A DNA stretch of 64,000 nucleotides from Cacconaster sp964598495 (lineage in GTDB: Bacteria > Bacteroidota > Bacteroidia > Bacteroidales > UBA932), in assembly GCA_964598495.1 (NCBI GenBank), contig CAZRBY010000004.1, positions 62,001 through 126,000 on the forward strand, read 5' to 3'. Below the pieces are notes generated by a model. That model saw nothing but the letters and a program-made list of their open reading frames with translations, made no database searches and had not been told where the DNA came from. Shown here piece after piece: positions 27,311 to 36,461 of this stretch. Positions within the stretch are counted from its first letter, which is position 1. Every line of letters starts with the position of its first letter. Both the position numbers and the translations under genes were made by a program.

Positions 27311-28305
27311 CGTTCGAAAAGGTCCACGACATTTTTTACATACCTTGTCGTCTGTGTTCCCTTGAAATCGGGCATTGATTCAAATCCTTTTACCACTTCT
27401 TCCCAGTCATTAGGATCGAGTCCGACGGATGCGGCGTGTTCACGGCATTGTTTGATGCGTCCGGTACCCGCATTGTAAGATGCCAAGGCAAATTTGATCA
27501 CATTCGCTGAATCCAATCCTTCTTTTCTATAAAGATTGAAAAGGTAGTCGAAATGTAGTGTCCCTGCCTTTATGTTGAGTTCCGGATCTAGAAGATCGTC
27601 CACACCGTATATGGCCGCAGTAGACTCTTTGATTTGCATCAGACCGCGAGCATTCTTGCCCGATGATGAAGAGGTCATGAAACGCGATTCTTCGTAAATA
27701 ATGGCACTGATGAGTCTCCAGTCCGCATTTATGTAGTTACTGTATTTCTTGATAATGTAATCGTATGGAGAAATGGCACTCGTATGATCAAATTCCTCAG
27801 GCATTGCACTCAGGCGGTATGACCTGAAAAATCTGAAGACCATTTGCCTATAGGTATCGTCCGTTTTGAAGTCGGAAAGCCAGAAATTGAAACTGTTGAG
27901 CAGCCGTTTATTACCTAATTTGATGGCACAGGCATCTCTGCCACCGGTTTCACGGGTCACAACCACCTTTGAAATATATTGCTCCGGAATAGAATCGTTC
28001 AAACTGAAAACCAACATGTCATACTTTCCATCGACAAGATATTTCCAGTCCAGTTCGCTGCCTACAGAGGGAACTATGAGTGATTCAGAGCCGTTATATT
28101 CTGCAAATCTCTCAATCAATTCGCGATTGAATCCTCCCTGACGGCTTTTGCGGTCGGGTATAATGCTGCAAACAAGAGTGTCCTTATGGTATATGTGATA
28201 TGTGTTCCATTTCCCTCGATGCTCCGGAATGATGATTCTGATAGCGATCACGATGATCAGTACCAGCAAACATTTCCCGAAGAAATAAATGTCTTTCTTG
28301 ATCAT
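27289..28305 (-). CDS. mltF: MltF-like membrane-bound lytic murein transglycosylase
   Basis: The 338-residue protein has an N-terminal membrane anchor (LLVLIIVIAIRIII), a solute-binding-protein-like domain (about residues 40-170) and a C-terminal SLT lytic transglycosylase domain with catalytic Glu in SAIIYEESRF, then GLMQIKESTAAIYGV and FALASYNAGTGRI. This is the MltF layout. It cleaves peptidoglycan glycan strands to anhydro-muropeptides in the periplasm. It starts 4 bp after the porin gene. The stop codon lies inside the last unit of the heptad array, so array changes could alter the 3' end. Confidence 0.9.
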   Translation of the reverse strand: MIKKDIYFFGKCLLVLIIVIAIRIIIPEHRGKWNTYHIYHKDTLVCSIIPDRKSRQGGFNRELIERFAEYNGSESLIVPSVGSELDWKYLVDGKYDMLVFSLNDSIPEQYISKVVVTRETGGRDACAIKLGNKRLLNSFNFWLSDFKTDDTYRQMVFRFFRSYRLSAMPEEFDHTSAISPYDYIIKKYSNYINADWRLISAIIYEESRFMTSSSSGKNARGLMQIKESTAAIYGVDDLLDPELNIKAGTLHFDYLFNLYRKEGLDSANVIKFALASYNAGTGRIKQCREHAASVGLDPNDWEEVVKGFESMPDFKGTQTTRYVKNVVDLFERYKQVVE

Positions 28306-28309
28306 GCTG

Positions 28310-30634
28310 TTATCTGATGTAGAATGGCCACCAGATGCCGAATTTGAAGCCCCTTTCAGGCCTTAAGTAGTTGTAGGCTGAAAAATAATCTGCCTGCGGC
28401 CACCCTTTGAAGGTGTTGGTGTATTTGACAAAGAGAGTGACATTTTTCCACTGTACATTGACAAATGCATCGAAATATGGGGTGCCTCCTACGAGTTCCT
28501 TTTGCTGGTTATGGAATACTCCGAGGTCCGGGCTGTACGATTGAACATAATATTTGGTGTGGAAGAGGGCGTTGAGACCTATCTGCATTCTCATCACATC
28601 CTTGACCACATTAAATTCTATATAGTATTTGAGATTGAGTGAAAACTTCGGTAAAGGTAGAGCATCGTCGTCGGATGTCATCTGGAACAATGCCCGATTG
28701 TCCAGATGGAGTATCCAGAGTCGTATATTCTGCTCCAGAGATGCCGAAATGATGCTTACGGGCTTGTTTACTTGTCTGATTATCGAGAGAGTGTCGTAAT
28801 AGATCAACCCGCTCACTAGAGCATAATCGAATCCGGCATGTGTCTGCCATCTCGGAATATCGAGAGAAGCCTCGACCCTGCTGTCGGAGATTTTGGTAAA
28901 GTCATTTTGCCACTTGTGGTGGTTGGTATATATTTTCTGATGAAAAGGGTGAGGTTCCTTCAGTGTGGTGCGTAAACGGCCTGTAATGTGGATACCATCC
29001 TCTATAGGGTAGAATGATAACCTGATTTTTCCTCCAATGTCGAGGTCATTTAGGTTGTGTCCGGCGAAGGTGTATTTGCCGTCGGCATTCCAGGAGAGAT
29101 ATTTTCGGTATTGTCCGGAGACTCCTGCATAGACATAGAGGTTGTTATGTCGCTCACTGATATTTCCGCTCAGATAGTGCGAAGGATCGAAGCTGTAGAT
29201 GGAAAGCATCTGGTAGCCAATTCCTCCATCGATTTTGGATAATACGGCATCGTGCGCAAATGGCTGCAATCGTATGAATGCTTTGTTTTCAAATCGTTCC
29301 GTTCCCAGCGAGTCCCTACTGGATGTATTGTTGATATAGAACTGGTTTAAATAGAAATTACGACCGCGTATGTCGTTTTCAGCGATTTTGTCACTATAGA
29401 TTTTACCATATCTCGAGTACTCGGCGCTGTGTCCTATATATGCGACGGTGCCTTCACCTACGGAAAGTGAATCTTTCTTGCGGAAGAAATTCATCGGTAT
29501 AGTATAGGTGTGGGTGAGATATGCAGTTCTTCGTTTGAGCAGATTGTCGGCATCCTGAAGATTGACCTCAATAGACTTTGCATCCACAATAGTATCCCTG
29601 ATCCAAAATGAGTCTTGCAGACCGCCGTTTTCTGAGCGGATTACCGTCTGACTTATAAAACCTGCATTAAGAAGGTATTTTTTGCCGAGATAATTGATCC
29701 CTATTGCGTATGAACGGTTGTTGGTAGCCTCATTCTTGAGCATACCTTTCGACCCGTACTGTCTGTATAGGAAGGAGAGGTTGAGCGCAGGTGTGATATT
29801 CTGGGTGGTGAGGATTTTGACACAGGACTCCTCAAGTTGCTGAGTGGCGAAGGGAGTTCCCCAGTATGCAAGTTCCGTATATGCCGATTTGGTGTTGTAT
29901 TGTGGCATATTTTCCGGTGTGTGGAAATAGCCCAGGTATGGCTCGAATTGAGGAAACACATCCAGTTTTTCCCGTTTGAAATAGTTGTGGTACTGCATTG
30001 CAGATCCGATTGTCCCCAGATATGTGCCATTGACATCGTTAAGCAGGAAGGGATAGTCGTTGAATCTGTACTGGAACGAAGTGTCTATTTCAGTGAGGGT
30101 TATGTTATTGAAATCCTGTTCATGGGTCCAGGTTAACATACGCCGATAGTGTAAGGAATCAGGAATTATATAGCTATCAAGAATACGGGGCGTAGCCAGC
30201 CTTACGCTGTCACGGTACTCTCTTGCTATTCTTCGTTCGGCCCTTTTAGTATCCTTTGCATCCGGCAGGTTAAGGGCGAGAGAGTCGAAGTAGGCGGTAT
30301 AGGTAGAGTCGAGATAAGGGATGGTGAGCGTGTCGATGCATTTCCAGAAATCCACCGTATCTATTTCCATAATGCCGTAGGGATAGATCGGAGTGTCAGA
30401 GGGGGCCGCAATCGTATCGGTGACAGGTATTGTTGCTGAAATCGCAGCACTATCTTTAATGGCAGGAATTGTGTCACGAAAAGCGGGAATGGTATCCTGA
30501 ACAGTAGGAATAGTGTCTCGAAAAGCGGGAATAGTATGTCTACCGATAGTAGTAGTGTAACGGCCGCGTCCATATGAGACAACGACCAGACACAATACTG
30601 CCAGAAGCACTATAACAACTCTTTTACTGACCAT
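28310..30634 (-). CDS. Putative outer-membrane porin, Porin_10 type
   Basis: The 774-residue protein has a signal peptide (VVIVLLAVLCLVVVSYG), then a repeat-rich segment of Thr-Ile-Pro units, and a long C-terminal region of alternating beta strands that ends in aromatic residues (IWWPFYIR), as expected for an outer-membrane barrel. Features such as EFEPYLGYFHTPENMPQYNTKSAYTELAYW-like text near residue 230-260 are typical of the Bacteroidetes putative porin family (formerly DUF4289). Substrate is unknown. It is followed 4 bp later by mltF and lies 27 bp after the MFS gene. Confidence 0.8.
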   Translation of the reverse strand: MVSKRVVIVLLAVLCLVVVSYGRGRYTTTIGRHTIPAFRDTIPTVQDTIPAFRDTIPAIKDSAAISATIPVTDTIAAPSDTPIYPYGIMEIDTVDFWKCIDTLTIPYLDSTYTAYFDSLALNLPDAKDTKRAERRIAREYRDSVRLATPRILDSYIIPDSLHYRRMLTWTHEQDFNNITLTEIDTSFQYRFNDYPFLLNDVNGTYLGTIGSAMQYHNYFKREKLDVFPQFEPYLGYFHTPENMPQYNTKSAYTELAYWGTPFATQQLEESCVKILTTQNITPALNLSFLYRQYGSKGMLKNEATNNRSYAIGINYLGKKYLLNAGFISQTVIRSENGGLQDSFWIRDTIVDAKSIEVNLQDADNLLKRRTAYLTHTYTIPMNFFRKKDSLSVGEGTVAYIGHSAEYSRYGKIYSDKIAENDIRGRNFYLNQFYINNTSSRDSLGTERFENKAFIRLQPFAHDAVLSKIDGGIGYQMLSIYSFDPSHYLSGNISERHNNLYVYAGVSGQYRKYLSWNADGKYTFAGHNLNDLDIGGKIRLSFYPIEDGIHITGRLRTTLKEPHPFHQKIYTNHHKWQNDFTKISDSRVEASLDIPRWQTHAGFDYALVSGLIYYDTLSIIRQVNKPVSIISASLEQNIRLWILHLDNRALFQMTSDDDALPLPKFSLNLKYYIEFNVVKDVMRMQIGLNALFHTKYYVQSYSPDLGVFHNQQKELVGGTPYFDAFVNVQWKNVTLFVKYTNTFKGWPQADYFSAYNYLRPERGFKFGIWWPFYIR
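30452..30535 (-). repeat. Four 21-bp repeats in the porin gene
   Basis: Four in-frame 21-bp copies encode TIPAFRD, TIPTVQD, TIPAFRD, TIPAIKD just after the signal peptide. The unit keeps the frame, so copy changes alter only linker length. Confidence 0.8.
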
Positions 30635-30661
30635 CTATGGCATCAAATAAATAAATAGTTT

Positions 30662-31804
30662 CTATTTTTTCACCTTTTCAGGCTTAATGGTGGAGTATCC
30701 TATCAAGAATAATACCACAAGTAAAATAATGGATCCAAGCATCACATAGGGAAAAGAGCCTTCTAGCGCTCCTACAAGTATGTTGAGGAGGATGTTACCT
30801 GTAAGGGCTATGGTGAGGGCAAAACTGAATGCTGTGCCGGACATTTCACTATATTTCTCTCCGAGTATACCGAATGTGGCTGGAAATGTGGCTGCAAGAC
30901 CCATACCGATAAGTGTTGTGCCGATGAAGGTCATTACAATGTTATCAGCGATCAAGAAACATATGATACCCACAGTGGCTATAGCCATACTTATAAGTAC
31001 AATTGCCTTACTAGAGACCTTTCTGGAGATTACAATCAGAGAGGCCCTACTGATTGCAAGCCCGACAGGGATGAAAATTGATGCCATTAGAGCCATTTTC
31101 CCTACATAGCCTACATCTTCAAGATATTTGGAGGTCCAAATGGCTGCAATGGCCTCAAGGCCGCTTTGGAATGCAAGAGCGAAACTGAAAATAAGGAGAG
31201 TGGGTTCCTTAATCATATTGATAACGCTCTTGAAGGAGATACCTTGTTTGCATTTTGCCTCCGGAAACTTAATTACAATGAAATAGAGCATCGCGGCTGC
31301 CATTAGCAAGCCCATTAACATAAGAATTTTGTGGTAATCCACTTTCTCGTAGAAGATCGTCATTATCAGGGTTATGACAATGGCTCCTATGCAATAAACA
31401 AGTCCAAGAACGAAGAGGTTGGATGTTCTCGCCTTTCCTTCGGAAGAGTCGGAAATGAGGGCGCTGGTGGAGCCGTTAAGCATTCCTCCACATGTGCCTA
31501 TAAGCAGTATAGCAGTCACCATTGCCCCGAAAGAGTTTGTAAATGCCAATATCTCAAGACCGGCAACACCCATAGCGGAAGCGACAATCAAAAGAATCTT
31601 ATATCCGTATCTGTCGGTGATTGGACCGAATACTAGTGACCCGATAAGTACTCCCAGAGGGAGCAAGCTGGCCAAAGTTGAGTTCTGAGCAGCGGTAAGC
31701 CCCAGTGATTTAAGGATTGTGCCCAGTACAAAAAATACTACTCCAAAAAAGAAGATGCCGACCTGAGCGGCAATCACTACTTTAATATTGGTCTTTTGTG
31801 TCAT
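30662..31804 (-). CDS. MFS transporter, probably sugar uptake
   Basis: The 380-residue protein has about twelve hydrophobic helices and the MFS loop motif between helices 2 and 3 (GPITDRYGYKILL). It follows a ROK-family sugar kinase by 6 bp, and with the order kinase-carrier a hexose or amino sugar is the likely substrate; this is inferred from context. The N-terminal half is well conserved, with GGMLNGSTSALISDS in the fourth or fifth helix region. Inner membrane. Confidence 0.85.
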   Translation of the reverse strand: MTQKTNIKVVIAAQVGIFFFGVVFFVLGTILKSLGLTAAQNSTLASLLPLGVLIGSLVFGPITDRYGYKILLIVASAMGVAGLEILAFTNSFGAMVTAILLIGTCGGMLNGSTSALISDSSEGKARTSNLFVLGLVYCIGAIVITLIMTIFYEKVDYHKILMLMGLLMAAAMLYFIVIKFPEAKCKQGISFKSVINMIKEPTLLIFSFALAFQSGLEAIAAIWTSKYLEDVGYVGKMALMASIFIPVGLAISRASLIVISRKVSSKAIVLISMAIATVGIICFLIADNIVMTFIGTTLIGMGLAATFPATFGILGEKYSEMSGTAFSFALTIALTGNILLNILVGALEGSFPYVMLGSIILLVVLFLIGYSTIKPEKVKK

Positions 31805-31810
31805 AGTCCG

Positions 31811-32761
31811 TTATTTTGCAAATTTTATGGCTACCGCTCCGGCTCCGTAAAGTCCTGCGAGCTTAGGTAGCGCGGTTGATCTGATTTCTACTTGTTTCAT
31901 GCTTATTGGTTGTGCCCATTTTTCCGCTTCTTGGCGGATGCGTGGTATAAATTTCACTGCGGGTCCGAAAATTCCTCCTCCGAAAATGACCTTCTCGGGG
32001 TTGAATATGCTGATAAGGTTGGCCGTAGCCATTCCCCACATTTCAATAGCCTGTTCTATTACCTTTTGTGCCAAGCGATCTCCATTGTCGTATGCCTCGA
32101 AAATGTGGTAAGAGGTAATCTCTTCAATTGGATATTTGCGAAGTCCACCACAGTACTCTTTGTCTTCTCGCAAAAAACGACGCGCTTGTTTGGCGAGCCC
32201 CTCTCCGGAGCAATGTGATTCAAAACATCCGCATTCGTCATATTCATGTGTGTAGGGTGGCTTGAGGGCAAGCCAGCCGATGGCTCCGACGATATCCGAA
32301 TGGCCGTGGAGCATACGGTTATCAATTAGAATTCCGGCTCCGATACCGGTGCCGACCGCGATGAAGACAGCATTGCGACACCCCTTGGCGCAACCCATCT
32401 GCACTTCGCCAAGAATGTAGCAGGTACGGTCGCTTTCAATTGTGACTGTGGCCTGTGGTGCAATCTTGAGTAGTTCGTCACGTAGTGGATAGTTATCCCA
32501 TCCGGGGATATTTGGGGCCCATACGCACCCTGTATCGGAGTAGGAGATACCCGGAATGCAAACCCCTATGCTTAGAGAGTCACCTTGCCGGATGTTGCCT
32601 TCGTTACAGAGATCTCTACATAGGCTGCACACGAGTGCACCGACTTCAGCTCCACCTCTATTTTCGAGAAGCACATGTTTCTGAAGGAGTATCTCTCCAT
32701 CGCTGTTGAAGATGGCTCCGACTGCCTTGGTGCCCCCGAGATCTATTCCGATATAGTTCAT
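31811..32761 (-). CDS. ROK-family sugar kinase (glucokinase-like)
   Basis: The 316-residue protein opens with the phosphate-binding YIGIDLGGTKAVGAIF, has FIAVGTGIGAGILID, and a Cys-rich zinc-type ROK motif, CGCFESHCSGEGLA. ROK kinases phosphorylate glucose, N-acetylglucosamine, N-acetylmannosamine or fructose; the substrate is not certain. There is no N-terminal DNA-binding domain, so it is a kinase and not a ROK repressor. It lies between the NAD-salvage fusion gene (7 bp upstream) and the MFS carrier (6 bp downstream). Confidence 0.9.
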   Translation of the reverse strand: MNYIGIDLGGTKAVGAIFNSDGEILLQKHVLLENRGGAEVGALVCSLCRDLCNEGNIRQGDSLSIGVCIPGISYSDTGCVWAPNIPGWDNYPLRDELLKIAPQATVTIESDRTCYILGEVQMGCAKGCRNAVFIAVGTGIGAGILIDNRMLHGHSDIVGAIGWLALKPPYTHEYDECGCFESHCSGEGLAKQARRFLREDKEYCGGLRKYPIEEITSYHIFEAYDNGDRLAQKVIEQAIEMWGMATANLISIFNPEKVIFGGGIFGPAVKFIPRIRQEAEKWAQPISMKQVEIRSTALPKLAGLYGAGAVAIKFAK

Positions 32762-32768
32762 AGCTCCG

Positions 32769-34811
32769 TTATATGATTTTTACTCCTATTTTAGCCAGTT
32801 CCCTCAAGGTTTTCTGGTGTCCCTTCTCATCAATGTAGGCAAGGGCCTTTTCCAGCAGGAAAACATTGTGTCCGGATTTAATCAGATCAAAACAGGTTTC
32901 GCGAATGCAATACTCTGTAGCGATGCCACTTACCACAACATCCTTGCTGAGGCAGGAGTTAAGCTCTATACCTTCGCGGTCTCGACCCTCAAATCCGGAG
33001 TATTGCTCTTTGCGAGGATTGCAGCCCTTATAGAACTTGTTGTCACGGGAAGGTCTGTTGGATTCATTCTCTATGCGATAAAATCGGGCGTGGATATCAC
33101 CTCCACGCGTCTTTTGGACGCAGTGTTCCGGCCAGATACCACCGTTCTTCTTGAATGAGCAGTGATTCTCCGGATGGTTGTCCAGTACGTAGAGTACCTT
33201 TTGACCCGGATGTGCATCAATATATTTGATGCTCTCCTCCACTGCTTTTTCAGCGTTGGTACAGGCCAGTGAACCGTCAATAAAGTCGTAGAGCATATCC
33301 ACCACCACGTGGGTGTATCTCCTGATACCGCTGCTGTCATCCATCTCCTCCATTGCATTGATCTGTAGGATAATCCTGTTGATGAGTTTCATTTTCAGGT
33401 CATAGAGGTCATCGGAGATATCCACTTTATAGAAGTGTGGATTGAGTATACGGGTCTGTGTTTCGTCGAAGCAGGCGAGATTTGTCCTGTAGTACTCTCT
33501 CTTTTCCTGGATTGTACGCGTATCCGAGATTATTTTTCCATTGTCGAATATAAGCTCCTGGAGTTTTCGGAATGTATAAGAGCCGGCAGGGAAAGTGGTG
33601 AACTTGCTTACATCCATTTCGTCTACTATTGTAAGCTCTCCTCCCGCCTCTATTATTCTTGCAAAGGAGTCGCCTCTGAGACAGGTTACATCGGCTTCAA
33701 AGCGTCCTTTTTGAATCAGACGGTATGTAATCTGAAATCCGGGATTTATCAGTTTGATCTTATCTTCCGAGCGTTTGAGAACCGGTTCGTTTCCCACCTG
33801 CACCAGCTTATAGACATTGCCGAAGCATGGGTTGTGCTTGGAGGTAGCGATAGCATCGCCCACGCCATAGTTATCTATACGGGCATTCTGCTTCTCCAGG
33901 TCGGAGATGATATATTCGTCGAGAGAGTTTGTTGCGAATATTCTGCATTTTGTGAGTCCCGCCTTGTCAAGCCCTTCGCGACACTTTTGCGAGAGATAGG
34001 TTAAATCTCCGCTGTCCAGACGTACTCCGTAGCCCTGTGGATAGGAGTCGTCGATACCGTTGGCTTCGAATGCCCTAATGGCATTTTTCAGACCGCATTT
34101 TAGGGTATCGAAGGTGTCAATCAGCAGGATTAGCGGTTCGCCTTTGTGTGTCTTTATATAGGTATCGAAGGCCTTGTATTCACCTTCAATGGAGCAACCG
34201 AATGATGTAGTGTAGCTGTGAGCCATCGTACCTGTCGAGGCAAATCCGCACTCTATGCCGGCAAGAATATTGGAACTGCTTTGGCATCCGCCGATAACGG
34301 CTGCTTTGGCTCCATACTGGGCAGCCCATGGACCGTGTGCTCTGCGAGAGCCAAATTCGCTGACCGGTTTTGGGGTGCTGCGTGTGACGCGTGAAGCTTT
34401 TGTGGCTACCGCCATCTGGTGGTTCATTATGCATAAGAGTGGGGTCTCGAGCACCTGCGCCTCAATGATTGGACCCACAACAGTTATTATAGGTTCTTTG
34501 GGAAATACTATCTCACCCTCTTTCATCGCATATACCTGACCGGTGAATTTCATTCCTGCCAGATAGGAACGAAACTCTGCGTATTCTTCCCCGGGGAGGA
34601 ATTTCTCGAAGAAAGGCTCATCCTCGGAACCAAGTCCTGCAATCATATCAAGCGCCTCACTGATGCCGCTGACTACGGCCCAGTTGTTGTCATCGGGCGC
34701 TTTTCTGTAAAAGAGATTGAATATTCCGATGGTATCCTTCATGCCAACGTCGTAGTATGATTTTCCCATCGTGTACTGATATTTGTCAGAACAATATGAA
34801 TGGTTCAACAT
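32769..34811 (-). CDS. Nicotinate phosphoribosyltransferase-nicotinamidase fusion
   Basis: A 680-residue protein with two enzymes. Residues ~1-480 are a nicotinate phosphoribosyltransferase (PncB): SDKYQYTMGKSYYDVG, EFGSRRAHG, GFASTGTMAHSYTTSFG (catalytic His) and GVRLDSGDLTYLSQ. Residues ~495-680 are a nicotinamidase (PncA, isochorismatase fold): Asp505 in VVVDMLYDFID, metal site in LDNHPENHCSF and WPEHCVQ, and nucleophile Cys635 in ATEYCIRETC. Together they would convert nicotinamide to nicotinate and then to nicotinate mononucleotide for NAD. The start is the ATG at 34811; a TTG at 34847 lies on the promoter. Heads the operon with the ROK kinase and MFS genes. Confidence 0.92.
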   Translation of the reverse strand: MLNHSYCSDKYQYTMGKSYYDVGMKDTIGIFNLFYRKAPDDNNWAVVSGISEALDMIAGLGSEDEPFFEKFLPGEEYAEFRSYLAGMKFTGQVYAMKEGEIVFPKEPIITVVGPIIEAQVLETPLLCIMNHQMAVATKASRVTRSTPKPVSEFGSRRAHGPWAAQYGAKAAVIGGCQSSSNILAGIECGFASTGTMAHSYTTSFGCSIEGEYKAFDTYIKTHKGEPLILLIDTFDTLKCGLKNAIRAFEANGIDDSYPQGYGVRLDSGDLTYLSQKCREGLDKAGLTKCRIFATNSLDEYIISDLEKQNARIDNYGVGDAIATSKHNPCFGNVYKLVQVGNEPVLKRSEDKIKLINPGFQITYRLIQKGRFEADVTCLRGDSFARIIEAGGELTIVDEMDVSKFTTFPAGSYTFRKLQELIFDNGKIISDTRTIQEKREYYRTNLACFDETQTRILNPHFYKVDISDDLYDLKMKLINRIILQINAMEEMDDSSGIRRYTHVVVDMLYDFIDGSLACTNAEKAVEESIKYIDAHPGQKVLYVLDNHPENHCSFKKNGGIWPEHCVQKTRGGDIHARFYRIENESNRPSRDNKFYKGCNPRKEQYSGFEGRDREGIELNSCLSKDVVVSGIATEYCIRETCFDLIKSGHNVFLLEKALAYIDEKGHQKTLRELAKIGVKII

Positions 34812-34844
34812 GATATCCTTCGTGTTAAGACTTAAAATAACCTG

Positions 34845-34876
34845 CAAATTTACTTATTACTGGACGAAATACCAAA
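34845..34876 (-). promoter_or_regulatory. Promoter TTTG-N20-TAAATTTG for the NAD-salvage operon
   Basis: On the minus strand TTTG (34876-34873), a 20-bp spacer and TAAATTTG (34852-34845) match the Bacteroidetes promoter. It lies 33 bp before the ATG at 34811 and argues against the upstream TTG start. Confidence 0.75.
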
Positions 34877-34898
34877 TTGGGGTCCCTGGTAGCCATTC

Positions 34899-36341
34899 TC
34901 AATACTTTTCAATAAAGTTGATCGTAAGAGTGAACAGACGCTCAAAACCCACGTCAGAGATATTTTCGTAAGTATCAGACGGCGTGTGATAGATATCTTT
35001 GTATTTGCCTTCCGTGTGGAAATAGATGGAGGGAACTCCGTCAAGCGCAAAGAAATAGTTGTCGCTGTCATCCACTATATCGTCCAGTATGAAATTGAAA
35101 GGTTCTTCAAAGCTCATATTGATTTTCTGTATCAGGTCATAACCTGCCATACCCTCTTCGGGAATCTGAAGGTATATCGATTCAGGAGTATCAGCTACCA
35201 TATCGTAATTGAGAATATATCTGATATTCTCCTGGGGATAGCGTGGATTGTTCTTGTAATAGTAGGAGCCGAGCAGATTGTTTTCTTCTGCATCGAAAAA
35301 TGCGAAGTCGATGGTACACTCGGGGGGATTTTCGGAGAAATATTTCGCCAAGGCAAGCATCATGCTGGGACCGGAGGCATTGTCGTTGGCACCGGGGTGT
35401 ACATTATCCATTCCCATATAGCCGAGGTGGTCAAAATGACCCATCAGCAGATAACGCTTTTCGGGATATTTCGTGCCTTTGATTGAGGCGAGAACGTTAT
35501 GTGCATCGTGAACCTCTATAAGGTCACTTTCCATATTTACGCTAACCTTCTTTGACTCATCTGTGAGTCCGTTCCATACAAAAAATGCCGGAACAGGCGT
35601 TACATAATAGGAGCGCGCCTTGAAATAGGGGGATTTGGATTCCAGTCTGTATATAACTCCGGCTACCTTGTCTGCCCGGAGCATTTCCATAAATTCCTTA
35701 TATCTGTCAAATGCGTTTGTGCCTATTTTTTCAGAGTAGGGTTCCCATTCGATAACTAAGAATTTATTTTTGTAAATACCGCTGTTGATATGGTCGGCGA
35801 GTTCCCGAACGGAAGTGTAATTATCAACGCTCGGAAATGCGAGTTCAAAATCACCTTTGCAGGAAGGGGAGAACTCCTTTGCTACAAAGTCAACTGCGGG
35901 AACGAGTTCATTGCCATCAACTATAAGCTGCATCGCCCCGCGCATTACATTCATAGGTAATGAATAATGTTGAAGGTATGCCATCTTATCCTCAGGAGTG
36001 CCTTCAAAACGCATAGGACCACAAGGTGTAATTGTGCTCTTAAAGGGAGGTGTTACCTGTTTGGGTTCTGCCCCAACCTCATCAACCATCGGCCCGATCC
36101 CCATCTGTTGTAGTTCACCGATTAAGTATTTAGCTGTTTTAATGTTGCCATCTCCATAATTGCTTCGTCCGTGATAGGATTCGCCGGAGAGCTCTTGGAG
36201 TGCTTCGTTGTAATAGGTGCGGTACTTTTCAATGTCAGCGATGTTCTTGAACTTGGTTTCGCTGCCGCAACCGGCGCAGCCGAGAATGGTGATTGCTCCT
36301 GCAAGCATAATAAATGTACGTATCATAAGTGTTTTTTTCAT
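34899..36341 (-). CDS. M28-family metallopeptidase, lipoprotein
   Basis: The 480-residue protein has a signal peptide with lipobox-like ILGC. The catalytic zinc peptidase domain (about residues 270-480) has GHFDHLGYMG (first His), PGANDNASGPSMML (bridging Asp), FFDAEENNLLGSYYY (general base and ligand Glu) and later DMVADT and a final His in YFHTEGKYKDIYHTPSDT. A PA-type insertion region precedes it. Such enzymes are aminopeptidases or glutamate carboxypeptidases acting outside the cytoplasm. It stands alone between two operons on the same strand. Confidence 0.9.
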   Translation of the reverse strand: MKKTLMIRTFIMLAGAITILGCAGCGSETKFKNIADIEKYRTYYNEALQELSGESYHGRSNYGDGNIKTAKYLIGELQQMGIGPMVDEVGAEPKQVTPPFKSTITPCGPMRFEGTPEDKMAYLQHYSLPMNVMRGAMQLIVDGNELVPAVDFVAKEFSPSCKGDFELAFPSVDNYTSVRELADHINSGIYKNKFLVIEWEPYSEKIGTNAFDRYKEFMEMLRADKVAGVIYRLESKSPYFKARSYYVTPVPAFFVWNGLTDESKKVSVNMESDLIEVHDAHNVLASIKGTKYPEKRYLLMGHFDHLGYMGMDNVHPGANDNASGPSMMLALAKYFSENPPECTIDFAFFDAEENNLLGSYYYKNNPRYPQENIRYILNYDMVADTPESIYLQIPEEGMAGYDLIQKINMSFEEPFNFILDDIVDDSDNYFFALDGVPSIYFHTEGKYKDIYHTPSDTYENISDVGFERLFTLTINFIEKY

Positions 36342-36424
36342 ATCGTTTATTTTATTTTAAACTATAAAGTTAACACTTTGATGCAGAAAAACACACTTTC
36401 CGCCTCAAAAAAGAGAAGAGATGA

Positions 36425-36461
36425 TTGACCTTATCTAAGTTATACAGGGAAGTAAGGTCAA
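36425..36461 (-). terminator. Terminator after the nucleotidyltransferase gene
   Basis: A 9-bp inverted repeat (TTGACCTTA at 36425-36433 and its complement at 36453-36461) begins at the stop codon of the nucleotidyltransferase gene; on the minus strand it is followed by a pyrimidine-rich stretch ending in TTTTTT. Confidence 0.65.

Noticed and set aside
33435..34004. 189-residue plus-strand frame opposite the PncB domain
   Set aside because: Antisense of a conserved enzyme; low-complexity composition and no family resemblance.
34812..34847. TTG start for the NAD-salvage fusion
   Set aside because: The codon overlaps the -7 promoter element; the ATG at 34811 fits the PncB N-terminus.
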